Assembly: GCA_003550565.1 (NCBI GenBank)
Contig: PUKQ01000188.1
Coordinates: 1 to 46,607 of the forward strand
Reading direction: 5' to 3'
DNA length: 46,607 bases
Source: Syntrophomonadaceae bacterium
Lineage (GTDB): Bacteria > Bacillota > Dethiobacteria > DTU022 > PWGO01
The notes beneath the pieces are model-generated. The model did not search any database. It saw only the letters and a program-made list of their open reading frames with translations, and was not told where the DNA came from. Of the stretch, positions 38,201 to 46,607 are shown in pieces. Position 1 is the stretch's first letter. Every line of letters begins with the position of its first letter. The position numbers and the translations under genes are program-made.

Positions 38201-40456
38201 TTAAGAAGGATTTTGATTGAATTTATCAATCAAGTTAATTAGTTCATCTTCCGACATGATTATTTGACGTGGTTTGCTGCCTTCATGCTCTCCTACTACC
38301 CCTTTGGTTTCTAATTCATCAATAAGGCGAGCAGCCCTGGTGTAACCTATTCTAAACCTTCTTTGCAGTAGTGAAATTGAAGCGTGTCCGCTCTTTGTAA
38401 CAAGTTTTAATGCATCTGCAAATAAAGGATCTATATTTTCTTCGGTTTCTTCTGAGGTGTAGTTCAATACATTTCCTTCTGCCTCTACGTCATTTTTACC
38501 ATTATTTTGATTTTGCTGTTTTAAAAAATCTGTCAGAGCTTTAATTTCTTCGGTGCTTATAAAAGCATTTTGTACTCTTACAGGTTTAGCCATGCCCAGG
38601 GGATAATAAAGCATATCCCCCTTGCCTAAGAGCTTTTCAGCTCCGGCCATATCAAGTATAGTTCTCGAATCTACCTGTGAAGAAGTCGTAAATGCTATTC
38701 GTGAAGTAATATTTGCTTTTATTATTCCCGTTAATACGTCTACAGAAGGCCTTTGTGTAGCAATTACTAGGTGTATCCCTGCTGCACGAGACATCTGCGC
38801 CAGTCGCGAAATTGAATCTTCCACTTCCGCAGGAGAAACTAGCATTAAATCGGCAAGTTCATCAATAACAACTACTATATAGGGTAAGAATTCTCCTTCC
38901 CATTTATTGGAGCTCAATTTTTCATTATAAGCGGCAATGTCCCTTACTCCTGCCTCAGCAAATATATCATATCTTTTTATCATTTCTTTAATCATATTTT
39001 TTAAAGCGGAAGATGCTTTTTGAGGATTGGTCAATACAGGAGCAAGTAGATGAGGTATGCTTTTAAATACATTTAATTCCACCATTTTGGGATCAATTAA
39101 TAAACATTTTACTTGATCAGGCCTGGCATTAAAAAGCATACTGCAAATAATTGATTTAACACATACACTTTTTCCCGATCCTGTTGCTCCGGCAATAAGT
39201 AAATGAGGCATATCCTCTAAACTAGCCACTACAGGGACACCGGTAATATCTTTTCCCAGAGCTATTGTTAACGGGGAATTCGAATTTTGAAAAGCATGAG
39301 ACTCCAGCATTTCCCTGAAATGAACCGGAACTGTTACTTCATTGGGTACTTCTATGCCTAAAGCTGCCTTTCCGGGAATAGGAGCCTCTATTCTTACTCC
39401 GGAAGCAGCAAGATTCAGGGCTATATCATCTGCTAAATTGAGTATCTTGCTGACTTTAACCCCAGCATCCGGTTGCACTTCAAACCTGGTAACTGTGGGT
39501 CCGGAAACGTAATTTACCACTTTTGCCTGTACACCAAAACTCTGAAGTGTCTTTTCCAAAAATAATGCCCTTTCTTTAATATTTTGTTTCGTGTTAGCTT
39601 CATGAGAATTGTTAGCGGGATTTAATAAACTTAAAGGTGGCCAATTATAATCTTCATTTAATTTGGGGCTCATTTTATTTAATTGATTGATGGATACTGT
39701 TGTGTTTGCATTATCTGATGTTGCCTGAGAAAAGTCTTTTTCTTCATCATTAGCTTCTTGAGTTTTCTTATTGCTGGCGTAGTCACTAGCTTTAATGTTT
39801 TTATTATCCAATTTCGAAGCTGATGGAACTTGATTTTTATCTTCTTTATCTCCATTAATATTATCTTTCTGCCGCCGGTTTTCTATATTTTGAACGAGAG
39901 AGCTTACAGCCTTAAACAAACTTTTTCCCAGGCTTTTAATAAATTCCCAAATTTCCGTTAATGAAATGTTTAAAATTAAAAGTATACTTACTATTGCCAA
40001 AGTAATTATAATTACATAACTGGCAATTTCTCCGAATAGATAGTAAAGTATAATTGAAAAAGCAGCGCCTAATAAACCTCCTCCTTCATGCTGATAACCC
40101 ATATTAAAACTTTCGGAGAAAAAACTTTCCTCCGGTGCTATATGTTCAAGCATAAAATTAAAATGATATGTCATAATTAACAATAACATGAAAGATAATA
40201 TCCCTAAAAGCCTGGTTTTTAACATAAATTTTTCATTTTTTATCACAAAGCGCAGCGCAATAGTTATTATAGCCAGAGAAATAAGAATAGCCAAATCGCC
40301 GGCTATTACACGCATTAAATTGTGAGCAAATATACCTATAGTTCCGGCTTGTTCCGGGAATTGGAGCCCCACAATACAAAGAATCCCGAGGGCAATCAAG
40401 CCTATGCCTTTTATGTGAGAGATAATTTCTTTATTGAAACCGCTCTTTTTACCCAA
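38201..40456 (-). CDS. ftsK: DNA translocase FtsK/SpoIIIE
   Basis: Multiple N-terminal TMs, 'HLLIAGATGSGKSVCVKSIICSML', C-terminal winged-helix gamma domain 'SISLLQRRFRIGYTRAARLIDELE'. Confidence 0.96.
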   Translation of the reverse strand: MGKKSGFNKEIISHIKGIGLIALGILCIVGLQFPEQAGTIGIFAHNLMRVIAGDLAILISLAIITIALRFVIKNEKFMLKTRLLGILSFMLLLIMTYHFNFMLEHIAPEESFFSESFNMGYQHEGGGLLGAAFSIILYYLFGEIASYVIIITLAIVSILLILNISLTEIWEFIKSLGKSLFKAVSSLVQNIENRRQKDNINGDKEDKNQVPSASKLDNKNIKASDYASNKKTQEANDEEKDFSQATSDNANTTVSINQLNKMSPKLNEDYNWPPLSLLNPANNSHEANTKQNIKERALFLEKTLQSFGVQAKVVNYVSGPTVTRFEVQPDAGVKVSKILNLADDIALNLAASGVRIEAPIPGKAALGIEVPNEVTVPVHFREMLESHAFQNSNSPLTIALGKDITGVPVVASLEDMPHLLIAGATGSGKSVCVKSIICSMLFNARPDQVKCLLIDPKMVELNVFKSIPHLLAPVLTNPQKASSALKNMIKEMIKRYDIFAEAGVRDIAAYNEKLSSNKWEGEFLPYIVVVIDELADLMLVSPAEVEDSISRLAQMSRAAGIHLVIATQRPSVDVLTGIIKANITSRIAFTTSSQVDSRTILDMAGAEKLLGKGDMLYYPLGMAKPVRVQNAFISTEEIKALTDFLKQQNQNNGKNDVEAEGNVLNYTSEETEENIDPLFADALKLVTKSGHASISLLQRRFRIGYTRAARLIDELETKGVVGEHEGSKPRQIIMSEDELINLIDKFNQNPS

Positions 40457-40643
40457 ATTTTCACCTCGTTAAAATATTTCTACAAAACACTTCGTTAGCA
40501 ATTCAAATAATCCTTTAACTATTAAGAAGCCTTAATTAAGCCATTATTATGTCTATTTAATTATCATAAAAATATGATGTATAAATATTGAGGAAAAGTT
40601 TGGGGAGTTTTTCTTGATTTTTTGGTTTATAAAAGATAATTTG

Positions 40644-41048
40644 CTAAACAATAGTATATGTACCGATACCAAAAGCCACATCTTTCCCGGAATCACTCTT
40701 AATATCTACTTTGCACACAGAAATTTTTCGCCCTTTTTTAATAACACTTCCCCTGGCGGTAATTCCTGTTTCTTCAAGTTTAATCGGGTTTAGGTAATTA
40801 ATTTTTAGTTCAACAGTGGTAACACTTTCCTTCTCCACATCTATCCAGTTAAATAGAGCAACAGCACCGGCGGCGTCAAGCAAAGAAGCTGCAGCGCCTC
40901 CATGCACAATAGAAAAAACTTGTCCCAGGTCTTGCTTAATAGGAAGATAAATTTCTGCGGCTCCGTCCTCCATTTTTTTTACTTTAAAACCTAAAAGACT
41001 CCAATAAGGGCTATTTTCCAATGCTTTTATAATATCTTTGTTTTCCAT
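40644..41048 (-). CDS. PaaI-family hotdog thioesterase
   Basis: 'DLGQVFSIVHGGAAASLLDAAGAVALFNW', 'KINYLNPI'. Confidence 0.88.
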   Translation of the reverse strand: MENKDIIKALENSPYWSLLGFKVKKMEDGAAEIYLPIKQDLGQVFSIVHGGAAASLLDAAGAVALFNWIDVEKESVTTVELKINYLNPIKLEETGITARGSVIKKGRKISVCKVDIKSDSGKDVAFGIGTYTIV

Positions 41049-41074
41049 AATAGTTCCTTTATAAATAGAATATT

Positions 41075-42766
41075 TTAATTGTTTGCTTTCATAATTATGG
41101 GTAAAATCATAGGGTTTCTACCGGTTTTTTCCCAAAATAAACGGCTCATCTTGTCTCTTATTCCATTTTTGATCACATTTTCATCTTTTTCTTTCTTTTT
41201 ATCTTGTTTTATTTTTTTGAAGTATTTAATGATTATATTTTTGGCTTCGTCAAGGAGTTCTTCGGATTCACGTACATAAACAAAACCGCGAGTGATAATT
41301 TCTGGTGAACCCACCACCTTTTTATCATCCAAAACAATTACTACTATGACAATGCCGTCTTCCGACAACACTTTTCGATCTTTTAACACTATATTACCCA
41401 CATCTCCAACACCCAAACCGTCTAATAGGACTTTGCCGGCAGTTACTTTCTTTAGTTTTTTCCCGCCTTTTGAGGAAAACTCTATCACTGAACCATTTTC
41501 TGCAAAAAAAACATTTTCTTTTGGTATTCCTACTTTTTCAGATATTTTTGCCAGGTGGACCATATGACGGTATTCTCCATGTACCGGAATAAGGTACCTT
41601 GGCTGGACCATGTTTAACATCATTTTTATCTCTTCTTCGGCTCCATGCCCAGATACATGAACTCCTGACATCTGGTGATAATATACTTCAGCCCCTAGTT
41701 TAAAAAGATTGTCTATTGTTCGAAACACCATTTTCTCGTTTCCCGGGATAGGAGAAGCAGAAACAATAACAGTGTCACCATTAGCAATTTTGAGGTTTCT
41801 ATGTTCGGATTTTGCCAGTCTGGTTAAAGCAGACATGGGCTCTCCCTGGCTTCCGGTAGTAATAACAGTTATCTCGTGGGGAAGTAAATTTTCTAATTGA
41901 TCCAGGTCTACCAGAAAATCATCGGGAATATCTAAATAACCAAGTTCCCTTGCGATTTTAGTAGTATTAAATAAGCTCCTTCCTGTGATTGCGATTTTTC
42001 TGTTATATTTAACAGCAGAGTTGACAACTTGTTGAACGCGGTGAATATTGGAGGCAAATGTGGCTACAATAATACGCCCCTCGGCCATGCGAAATATATC
42101 ATCTAAGGCTTTTCCTACTTCTTTTTCCGAACCGGCATAACCTGGGGTTACGGCATTAGTGCTGTCGGAAAGCATAACCATAACGTTACTTTTACCTAGT
42201 TTGGCAAGTTTATCATAATCCGTAACAAGTGAATTAACCGGGGTTTGGTCAAATTTGTAATCGCTTGTATAAACCACGATTCCGGCAGGCGTTTTAATAA
42301 TTACCCCTACACAATCGGGAATACTATGATTTGTTCGGAAAAATTCCAGCTGAATATTATCCGATAGAGTAACTTTATCCCGCGGGGTTATTTCTTTTAA
42401 TTCAGGTTTTCTCACTTGATTAAATTCAGACAGCTTAGCTTTTACCATTCCTAATGTGAGCTTGGTTCCCCAAATTGGCACATTTAAATCGTTTATTATA
42501 TATGGCAAAGCCCCAATATGGTCTTCATGGCCGTGGCTGAGAATAATTCCTTTGAGATTTTTTTTATTTTCTAAAAGATATGATATGTTTGGAATAACAG
42601 CGTCTACGCCCAACATTTCATCTTCTGGAAAGGATAGTCCTGCATCTAAAACTAAAATTTCATCCTCATATTTAATGACAAACATATTTTTGCCGATTTC
42701 CCCCACTCCGCCTAGAGGGATAATTTGAATTCTTTTGTTTTTATTTTTACTTTTTTTATAAGCCAA
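41075..42766 (-). CDS. rnj: Ribonuclease J
   Basis: 'IIPLGGVGEIGKNMFVI', 'ILSHGHEDHIGALPYI', 'VSGHGAEEEIKMMLNMVQPRYLIPVHGEYRHMVHLA'. Confidence 0.95.
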   Translation of the reverse strand: MAYKKSKNKNKRIQIIPLGGVGEIGKNMFVIKYEDEILVLDAGLSFPEDEMLGVDAVIPNISYLLENKKNLKGIILSHGHEDHIGALPYIINDLNVPIWGTKLTLGMVKAKLSEFNQVRKPELKEITPRDKVTLSDNIQLEFFRTNHSIPDCVGVIIKTPAGIVVYTSDYKFDQTPVNSLVTDYDKLAKLGKSNVMVMLSDSTNAVTPGYAGSEKEVGKALDDIFRMAEGRIIVATFASNIHRVQQVVNSAVKYNRKIAITGRSLFNTTKIARELGYLDIPDDFLVDLDQLENLLPHEITVITTGSQGEPMSALTRLAKSEHRNLKIANGDTVIVSASPIPGNEKMVFRTIDNLFKLGAEVYYHQMSGVHVSGHGAEEEIKMMLNMVQPRYLIPVHGEYRHMVHLAKISEKVGIPKENVFFAENGSVIEFSSKGGKKLKKVTAGKVLLDGLGVGDVGNIVLKDRKVLSEDGIVIVVIVLDDKKVVGSPEIITRGFVYVRESEELLDEAKNIIIKYFKKIKQDKKKEKDENVIKNGIRDKMSRLFWEKTGRNPMILPIIMKANN

Positions 42767-43004
42767 ATTATTACACTCCTACATAGTTTTCTACATAAAT
42801 TATTCATTAATAATATTTTTTATCAATTTATATTTATAAAAAATACATCAATATTATAGTAAATCCTTCTAAAAAATTATTCATTAATTAAATCATTTAT
42901 AATAAGTTACTAAAGCATCCCATAAAATGAAGCCCCCCTCAAAAAAATAGATCTTTAATAAACCGAGTGAGTTTATTTTTCCATGGAATTATAGCCGGCA
43001 AGTA

Positions 43005-43454
43005 TTAAAGGCCGGTATGTCCAAAGCCTCCTTCATTTCTTTCTGTTGATGGCAATGCATCACTCTCAATAAATTGTACGGTTTGATAACGCTGGATAAC
43101 CATATGGGCAATACGATCACCGCGATTAATTTCGAAACTATTCTCACCCAGGTTGATCAATATAACCTTAATTTCACCTCTGTAATCTGAATCAATAGTT
43201 CCCGGAGTATTTAAAACTGTAACCCCGTGTTTTAAAGCAAGACCGCTTCTAGGCCTTATCTGAGCTTCATAACCTACCGGCAAGGCAATCTTAATACCCG
43301 TAGGAAATAACATCCTTTTATTTTTTTTCAATAATACTTTTTGCATTATAGCAGCACTGAGGTCAACCCCAGCAGCTCCTTCTGTCATATATGAAGGAAG
43401 TGGTATATCTTCATTTCCTTCAATTTTCTGGAGGTACACTTTTAAATCTTCCAT
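43005..43454 (-). CDS. dut: dUTP diphosphatase
   Basis: 'TEGAAGVDLSAA', 'RPRSGLALKHGVTVLNTPGTIDSDYRGEIKVILINLG', 'RIAHMVIQR', 'RNEGGFGHTG'. Start at 43454 (GGGAG RBS). Confidence 0.95.
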   Translation of the reverse strand: MEDLKVYLQKIEGNEDIPLPSYMTEGAAGVDLSAAIMQKVLLKKNKRMLFPTGIKIALPVGYEAQIRPRSGLALKHGVTVLNTPGTIDSDYRGEIKVILINLGENSFEINRGDRIAHMVIQRYQTVQFIESDALPSTERNEGGFGHTGL

Positions 43455-43589
43455 ATATATCTCCCGATTAATTACATAAAAGCGCACACCCATGCAGAAC
43501 AATTAAGATATGCGCCGCTTTCAAGTATCCATAATGTAAAAAAAGTAAAAAAAGACAACGCTTAATAAGTATATGGTTTGATAATATAT

Positions 43590-45740
43590 TTATCGTCTCT
43601 TCTTAAAGTCATTTTTCTTTTGCCTGTTATCACTTCCAGATGATTTTTCATCATAACCTGCAGGTTTCTCCATAGCTTCTTTTCTAGAAAGGTCTATCCG
43701 GCCTCGCTCATCAATACCCAACACCTTCACCAAAACCTCATCACCATGTTTAACTACATTTTCAGTTTTATCTACATGACCATAATCTAAGTTTGAGATA
43801 TGTACAAGTCCTTCTTTCCCGGGCAGTACTTCTACAAATGCTCCATATTTTTCTACCCTGGTAACTTTACCCAGGTAGGTTTTACCCGGTTCCACATCCC
43901 GCACTAAATTTTCGATCATTTCTCTTGCTTTATCTCCTGCTTCTTTATCAACCGCAGCAATATATACTTTTCCATCGGGTTCAATATCAACACCTGCCCC
44001 GGTATCGGCAATTATTTTATTAATCATTTTACCTCCCGGGCCGATAACATCTCTAATCTTGTCTACATCAATTTGCATGGTAAAAATACGCGGAGCATGA
44101 GGTGAAAGTTCTTCCCTGGGTGCTGCAATGGTTTCATCCATAATGTCCATTATATAAAGGTATCCTTTTCTAGCTTTTGAGATGGCCGCAGCCATAGTGT
44201 CCCTTGAGAGTCCTTTTACTTTTGTATCTAGCTGCAAAGCATTTATGCCATTTCTGGTGCCGGCTACCTTAAAGTCCATATCTCCAAGAAAATCTTCAAT
44301 GCCCTGTATATCATAAAGGATTTCTACTTCCTCTCCCTCTTTAATCATCCCCATTGCGATTCCAGCCACTGCTTTTTCTGTCGCCACGCCGGCATCCATT
44401 AAAGCGAGAGAACTGGCGCAAACACTACCCATGGAAGTAGATCCATTAGATTCTAAAACTTCCGAGACAAGTCTAATAGTATAAGGAAAATCGTCTTTAT
44501 CAGGTATTATAGATTCTAAGGCATGTTCAGCCAATGCTCCATGCCCGATTTCCCTTCTTCCCGGACCTCTCATAAAGCCGGTTTCTCCTACACTAAATGG
44601 TGGAAAGTTGTAGTGATGCATAAAACGCTTTGATTCTTCAACTCCCAATCCATCAAGGATTTGCACTTCCCTTAAAGCTCCCAGTGTGCAAGCTGTTAAT
44701 ACCTGGGTTTGTCCGCGTGTAAACAATCCGGAACCATGAGCTCGAGGCAAAATACCGGTTTCACAACTTATTTCTCTGATTTCCTCCGGTTTACGGCCAT
44801 CCGGTCTTATTTTTTCCTTCAAGATCATTTGGCGTAATGTTTCTTTTAGTTTGCCTTCAAAAACTTCTTTTAAATGAATTTCACCTTCTGGATACAATTC
44901 CAGGTACTTGTCTAAAAATTCATTTTTAACCCGATCAATCTGTTCTTCCCTCTCTTGTTTTTGCGGAATGCGTAATGCTTCATTAATTTTATTTTCTATT
45001 TCTTCATGCATTTTACCTAACTCTTCAGCAGAAAATTCATCCGGAGCTACCACTTCCATTTTCGGCTCTCCCAATTTTTCTACCATTTCTTCTTGCACAG
45101 AGATGATTTTTTGAATTTCTTCATGTCCTTTTTCGATACTATCCATGAGTTTTTCTTCATTTATTTCTTCCGCAATTGATTCAACCATCATGGTAGAGTC
45201 TTTTCTGCCGGCAATAAGTAGATGCAGATTACTTTTCTCCTGTTCTTCCACCGATGGATTTACTACGGGTTGGCCGTCTACCATACCCACAACTGTTGCA
45301 GCCACCGGACCATCAAAAGGTATTTTTGATATGCATAGAGCCGCCGAAGCACCAATGATCGATAATGCTTCTGGCGGGTAGTTTTGATCAACAGACATTA
45401 CTGTAGAAACAATATGGACAGAATTACGGAATTTATCAGGGAACAGAGGGCGCAGAGGTCTGTCAGTTAATCTGGCAGCAAGGGTCGCTTTCTCAGTGGG
45501 CCGTCCTTCTCGTTTAATAAAACCGCCGGGGATTCTGCCTACAGCATATAACCTTTCTTCATAATCAACTGTAAGAGGGAAAAAATCTACTCCTTCCCGC
45601 GGTTCATCTGAAACTGTAACAGTTACCAATACAACTGTATCACCATGTTGCACTTTTACCGCTCCGCTTGCTTGTTTCGCAAGTTTACCTGTTTCCAGAA
45701 TTAGCTCTTGCCCACCAAAGTCTACTTTAAATGTTTCCAA
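43590..45740 (-). CDS. pnp: Polyribonucleotide nucleotidyltransferase (PNPase)
   Basis: Two RNase PH domains, KH '[29 protein letters not shown]', S1 domain. Confidence 0.98.
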   Translation of the reverse strand: METFKVDFGGQELILETGKLAKQASGAVKVQHGDTVVLVTVTVSDEPREGVDFFPLTVDYEERLYAVGRIPGGFIKREGRPTEKATLAARLTDRPLRPLFPDKFRNSVHIVSTVMSVDQNYPPEALSIIGASAALCISKIPFDGPVAATVVGMVDGQPVVNPSVEEQEKSNLHLLIAGRKDSTMMVESIAEEINEEKLMDSIEKGHEEIQKIISVQEEMVEKLGEPKMEVVAPDEFSAEELGKMHEEIENKINEALRIPQKQEREEQIDRVKNEFLDKYLELYPEGEIHLKEVFEGKLKETLRQMILKEKIRPDGRKPEEIREISCETGILPRAHGSGLFTRGQTQVLTACTLGALREVQILDGLGVEESKRFMHHYNFPPFSVGETGFMRGPGRREIGHGALAEHALESIIPDKDDFPYTIRLVSEVLESNGSTSMGSVCASSLALMDAGVATEKAVAGIAMGMIKEGEEVEILYDIQGIEDFLGDMDFKVAGTRNGINALQLDTKVKGLSRDTMAAAISKARKGYLYIMDIMDETIAAPREELSPHAPRIFTMQIDVDKIRDVIGPGGKMINKIIADTGAGVDIEPDGKVYIAAVDKEAGDKAREMIENLVRDVEPGKTYLGKVTRVEKYGAFVEVLPGKEGLVHISNLDYGHVDKTENVVKHGDEVLVKVLGIDERGRIDLSRKEAMEKPAGYDEKSSGSDNRQKKNDFKKRR

Positions 45741-45763
45741 ATTTAAAATCCTCCTTTAATTTA

Positions 45764-45788
45764 CAAAGCGGGGCCACACCCCGCTTTG
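45764..45788 (-). other. Perfect 10-bp hairpin between rpsO and pnp (attenuator/RNase processing site candidate)
   Basis: CAAAGCGGGG-TGTGG-CCCCGCTTTG on minus strand; no long U-tract follows. Confidence 0.7.
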
Positions 45789-45816
45789 ACTTTAAAAATC
45801 ATAAATATGTTATTAA

Positions 45817-46083
45817 TTATTTTCTCAAACCAAGTTCTTGCAAAATTGTTCTGTAACGATCGGGATTATTATTTTTTAAATAATCCAGCAAGCCCCTTCT
45901 CTTTCCTACTAATTTTAAAAGGCCTCTCTGCGAATGATGATCCTTTTTATGTTTTTGCAAGTGCTCATTCAAATAATTAATACGCTCAGTTAAAATAGCT
46001 ATTTGAACTTCCGGCGAGCCCGTGTCATTTTCGTGTAATTGATAATTATTAATAAGTTCTCTTTTTTTGTCCTGTGTAAACAA
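45817..46083 (-). CDS. rpsO: 30S ribosomal protein S15
   Basis: '[56 protein letters not shown]'. Confidence 0.98.
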   Translation of the reverse strand: MFTQDKKRELINNYQLHENDTGSPEVQIAILTERINYLNEHLQKHKKDHHSQRGLLKLVGKRRGLLDYLKNNNPDRYRTILQELGLRK

Positions 46084-46110
46084 TAGCTACACCTCCCTTT
46101 TTGTATTTAT

Positions 46111-46154
46111 CCCCAAAAGCCAAGTAATACGCCGGGGAACGCAAAACCTAGCTT
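46111..46154 (-). promoter_or_regulatory. Structured 5' leader of rpsO (candidate S15 autoregulatory element)
   Basis: AAGCUAGGU/ACUUGGCUU 9-bp helix (two G-U), inner UGCG/CGUA, loop CCCC complementary to GGGG just 3' of the stem. Confidence 0.4.
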
Positions 46155-46278
46155 ATGGTTCATCTACAATATTAAGTCTATCACATCTAATTGCAGGTGT
46201 AAACAAAATAAAAACCTTTAAACTTACGCTCTAAGTACTTAATTTGAAAAAAACTGGTAGTTAGAGACAAAATTAAAA

Positions 46279-46607
46279 TTAAGGGGTAGATATTTTCTTA
46301 TAATTATTAACCCTGGGTAGCATTCCCTCTAAGGGTTCTTGAGCAAGTTTTCGTATAATGCCAATATCTCTGGATAATTGTTTTTTTAAAGCATCTACAG
46401 TGGAAAATGCAAATTCTTCTCTTATTTTTTCTATAAAATAAACGGTGATGTCACTTCCGTATATATTACTTTTAAAATTTAAAATATTAACCTCTACGGT
46501 TAACTCACCACTGCTAAAGGTAGGGCGTATCCCAACGTTGGTAGCTCCATAAAACAGTTTATCATCTTTTGATATAATAGTATAATACACGCCTTTATCC
46601 GGTAAAA
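46279..46607 (-). CDS. ribF: Bifunctional riboflavin kinase/FAD synthetase, C-terminal riboflavin kinase part (5' end truncated by window)
   Basis: 'YGATNVGIRPTF', 'VEVNILNFKSNIYGSDITVYFIEKIREEFAF'; genomic position upstream of rpsO. Confidence 0.88.
   Translation of the reverse strand, partial: LPDKGVYYTIISKDDKLFYGATNVGIRPTFSSGELTVEVNILNFKSNIYGSDITVYFIEKIREEFAFSTVDALKKQLSRDIGIIRKLAQEPLEGMLPRVNNYKKISTP

Noticed and set aside
1-46607. CRISPR arrays, tRNA/rRNA genes, prophage or toxin-antitoxin/defence islands
   Set aside because: No regularly spaced direct repeats, cloverleaf genes, Cas, integrase, phage structural or recognised defence proteins were seen; only the short 26-bp tandem repeat, which is contiguous without spacers.

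Overview
The window looks like chromosomal DNA from a strictly anaerobic, spore-forming Firmicute (Clostridia-like). Evidence: spoVS, RNase Y/J, KGOR, a glycyl-radical enzyme, an S-box and a T-box. The left ~17 kb is more accessory: a tungstate uptake locus (ModE-HTH/TupA-like regulator plus tupABC), a single-ORF fusion of a glycyl-radical-enzyme activase with its glycyl radical enzyme, an SRAP protein, T-box-controlled leuA, a tandemly duplicated DUF2229/HgdB-like protein with a BadF-type ATPase, a repeat-rich non-coding island, YjbQ, a CapA-like protein and a glycosyltransferase. The right ~29 kb is mostly conserved housekeeping on the minus strand: gltX, prs, mtnP-apt-mtnA, SAM-riboswitch/metK, Na+-translocating decarboxylase beta/biotin/delta subunits beside korDABC, PHP, spoVS, ymdB, rny, recX-recA-thpR, rimO, rodZ-like, ftsK, rnj, dut, pnp, rpsO and the 3' part of ribF. 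I saw no rRNA, tRNA, CRISPR array or prophage. The strongest unusual observation is the 1106-aa activase-GRE fusion. Next are the duplicated DUF2229 protein, the HTH-TupA sensor with a candidate operator, the korDABC/decarboxylase cluster lacking its alpha subunit, the GGGGACGG inverted-repeat elements, and a possible S15 leader pseudoknot. All calls come from reading sequence and ORF translations; no database search was run.
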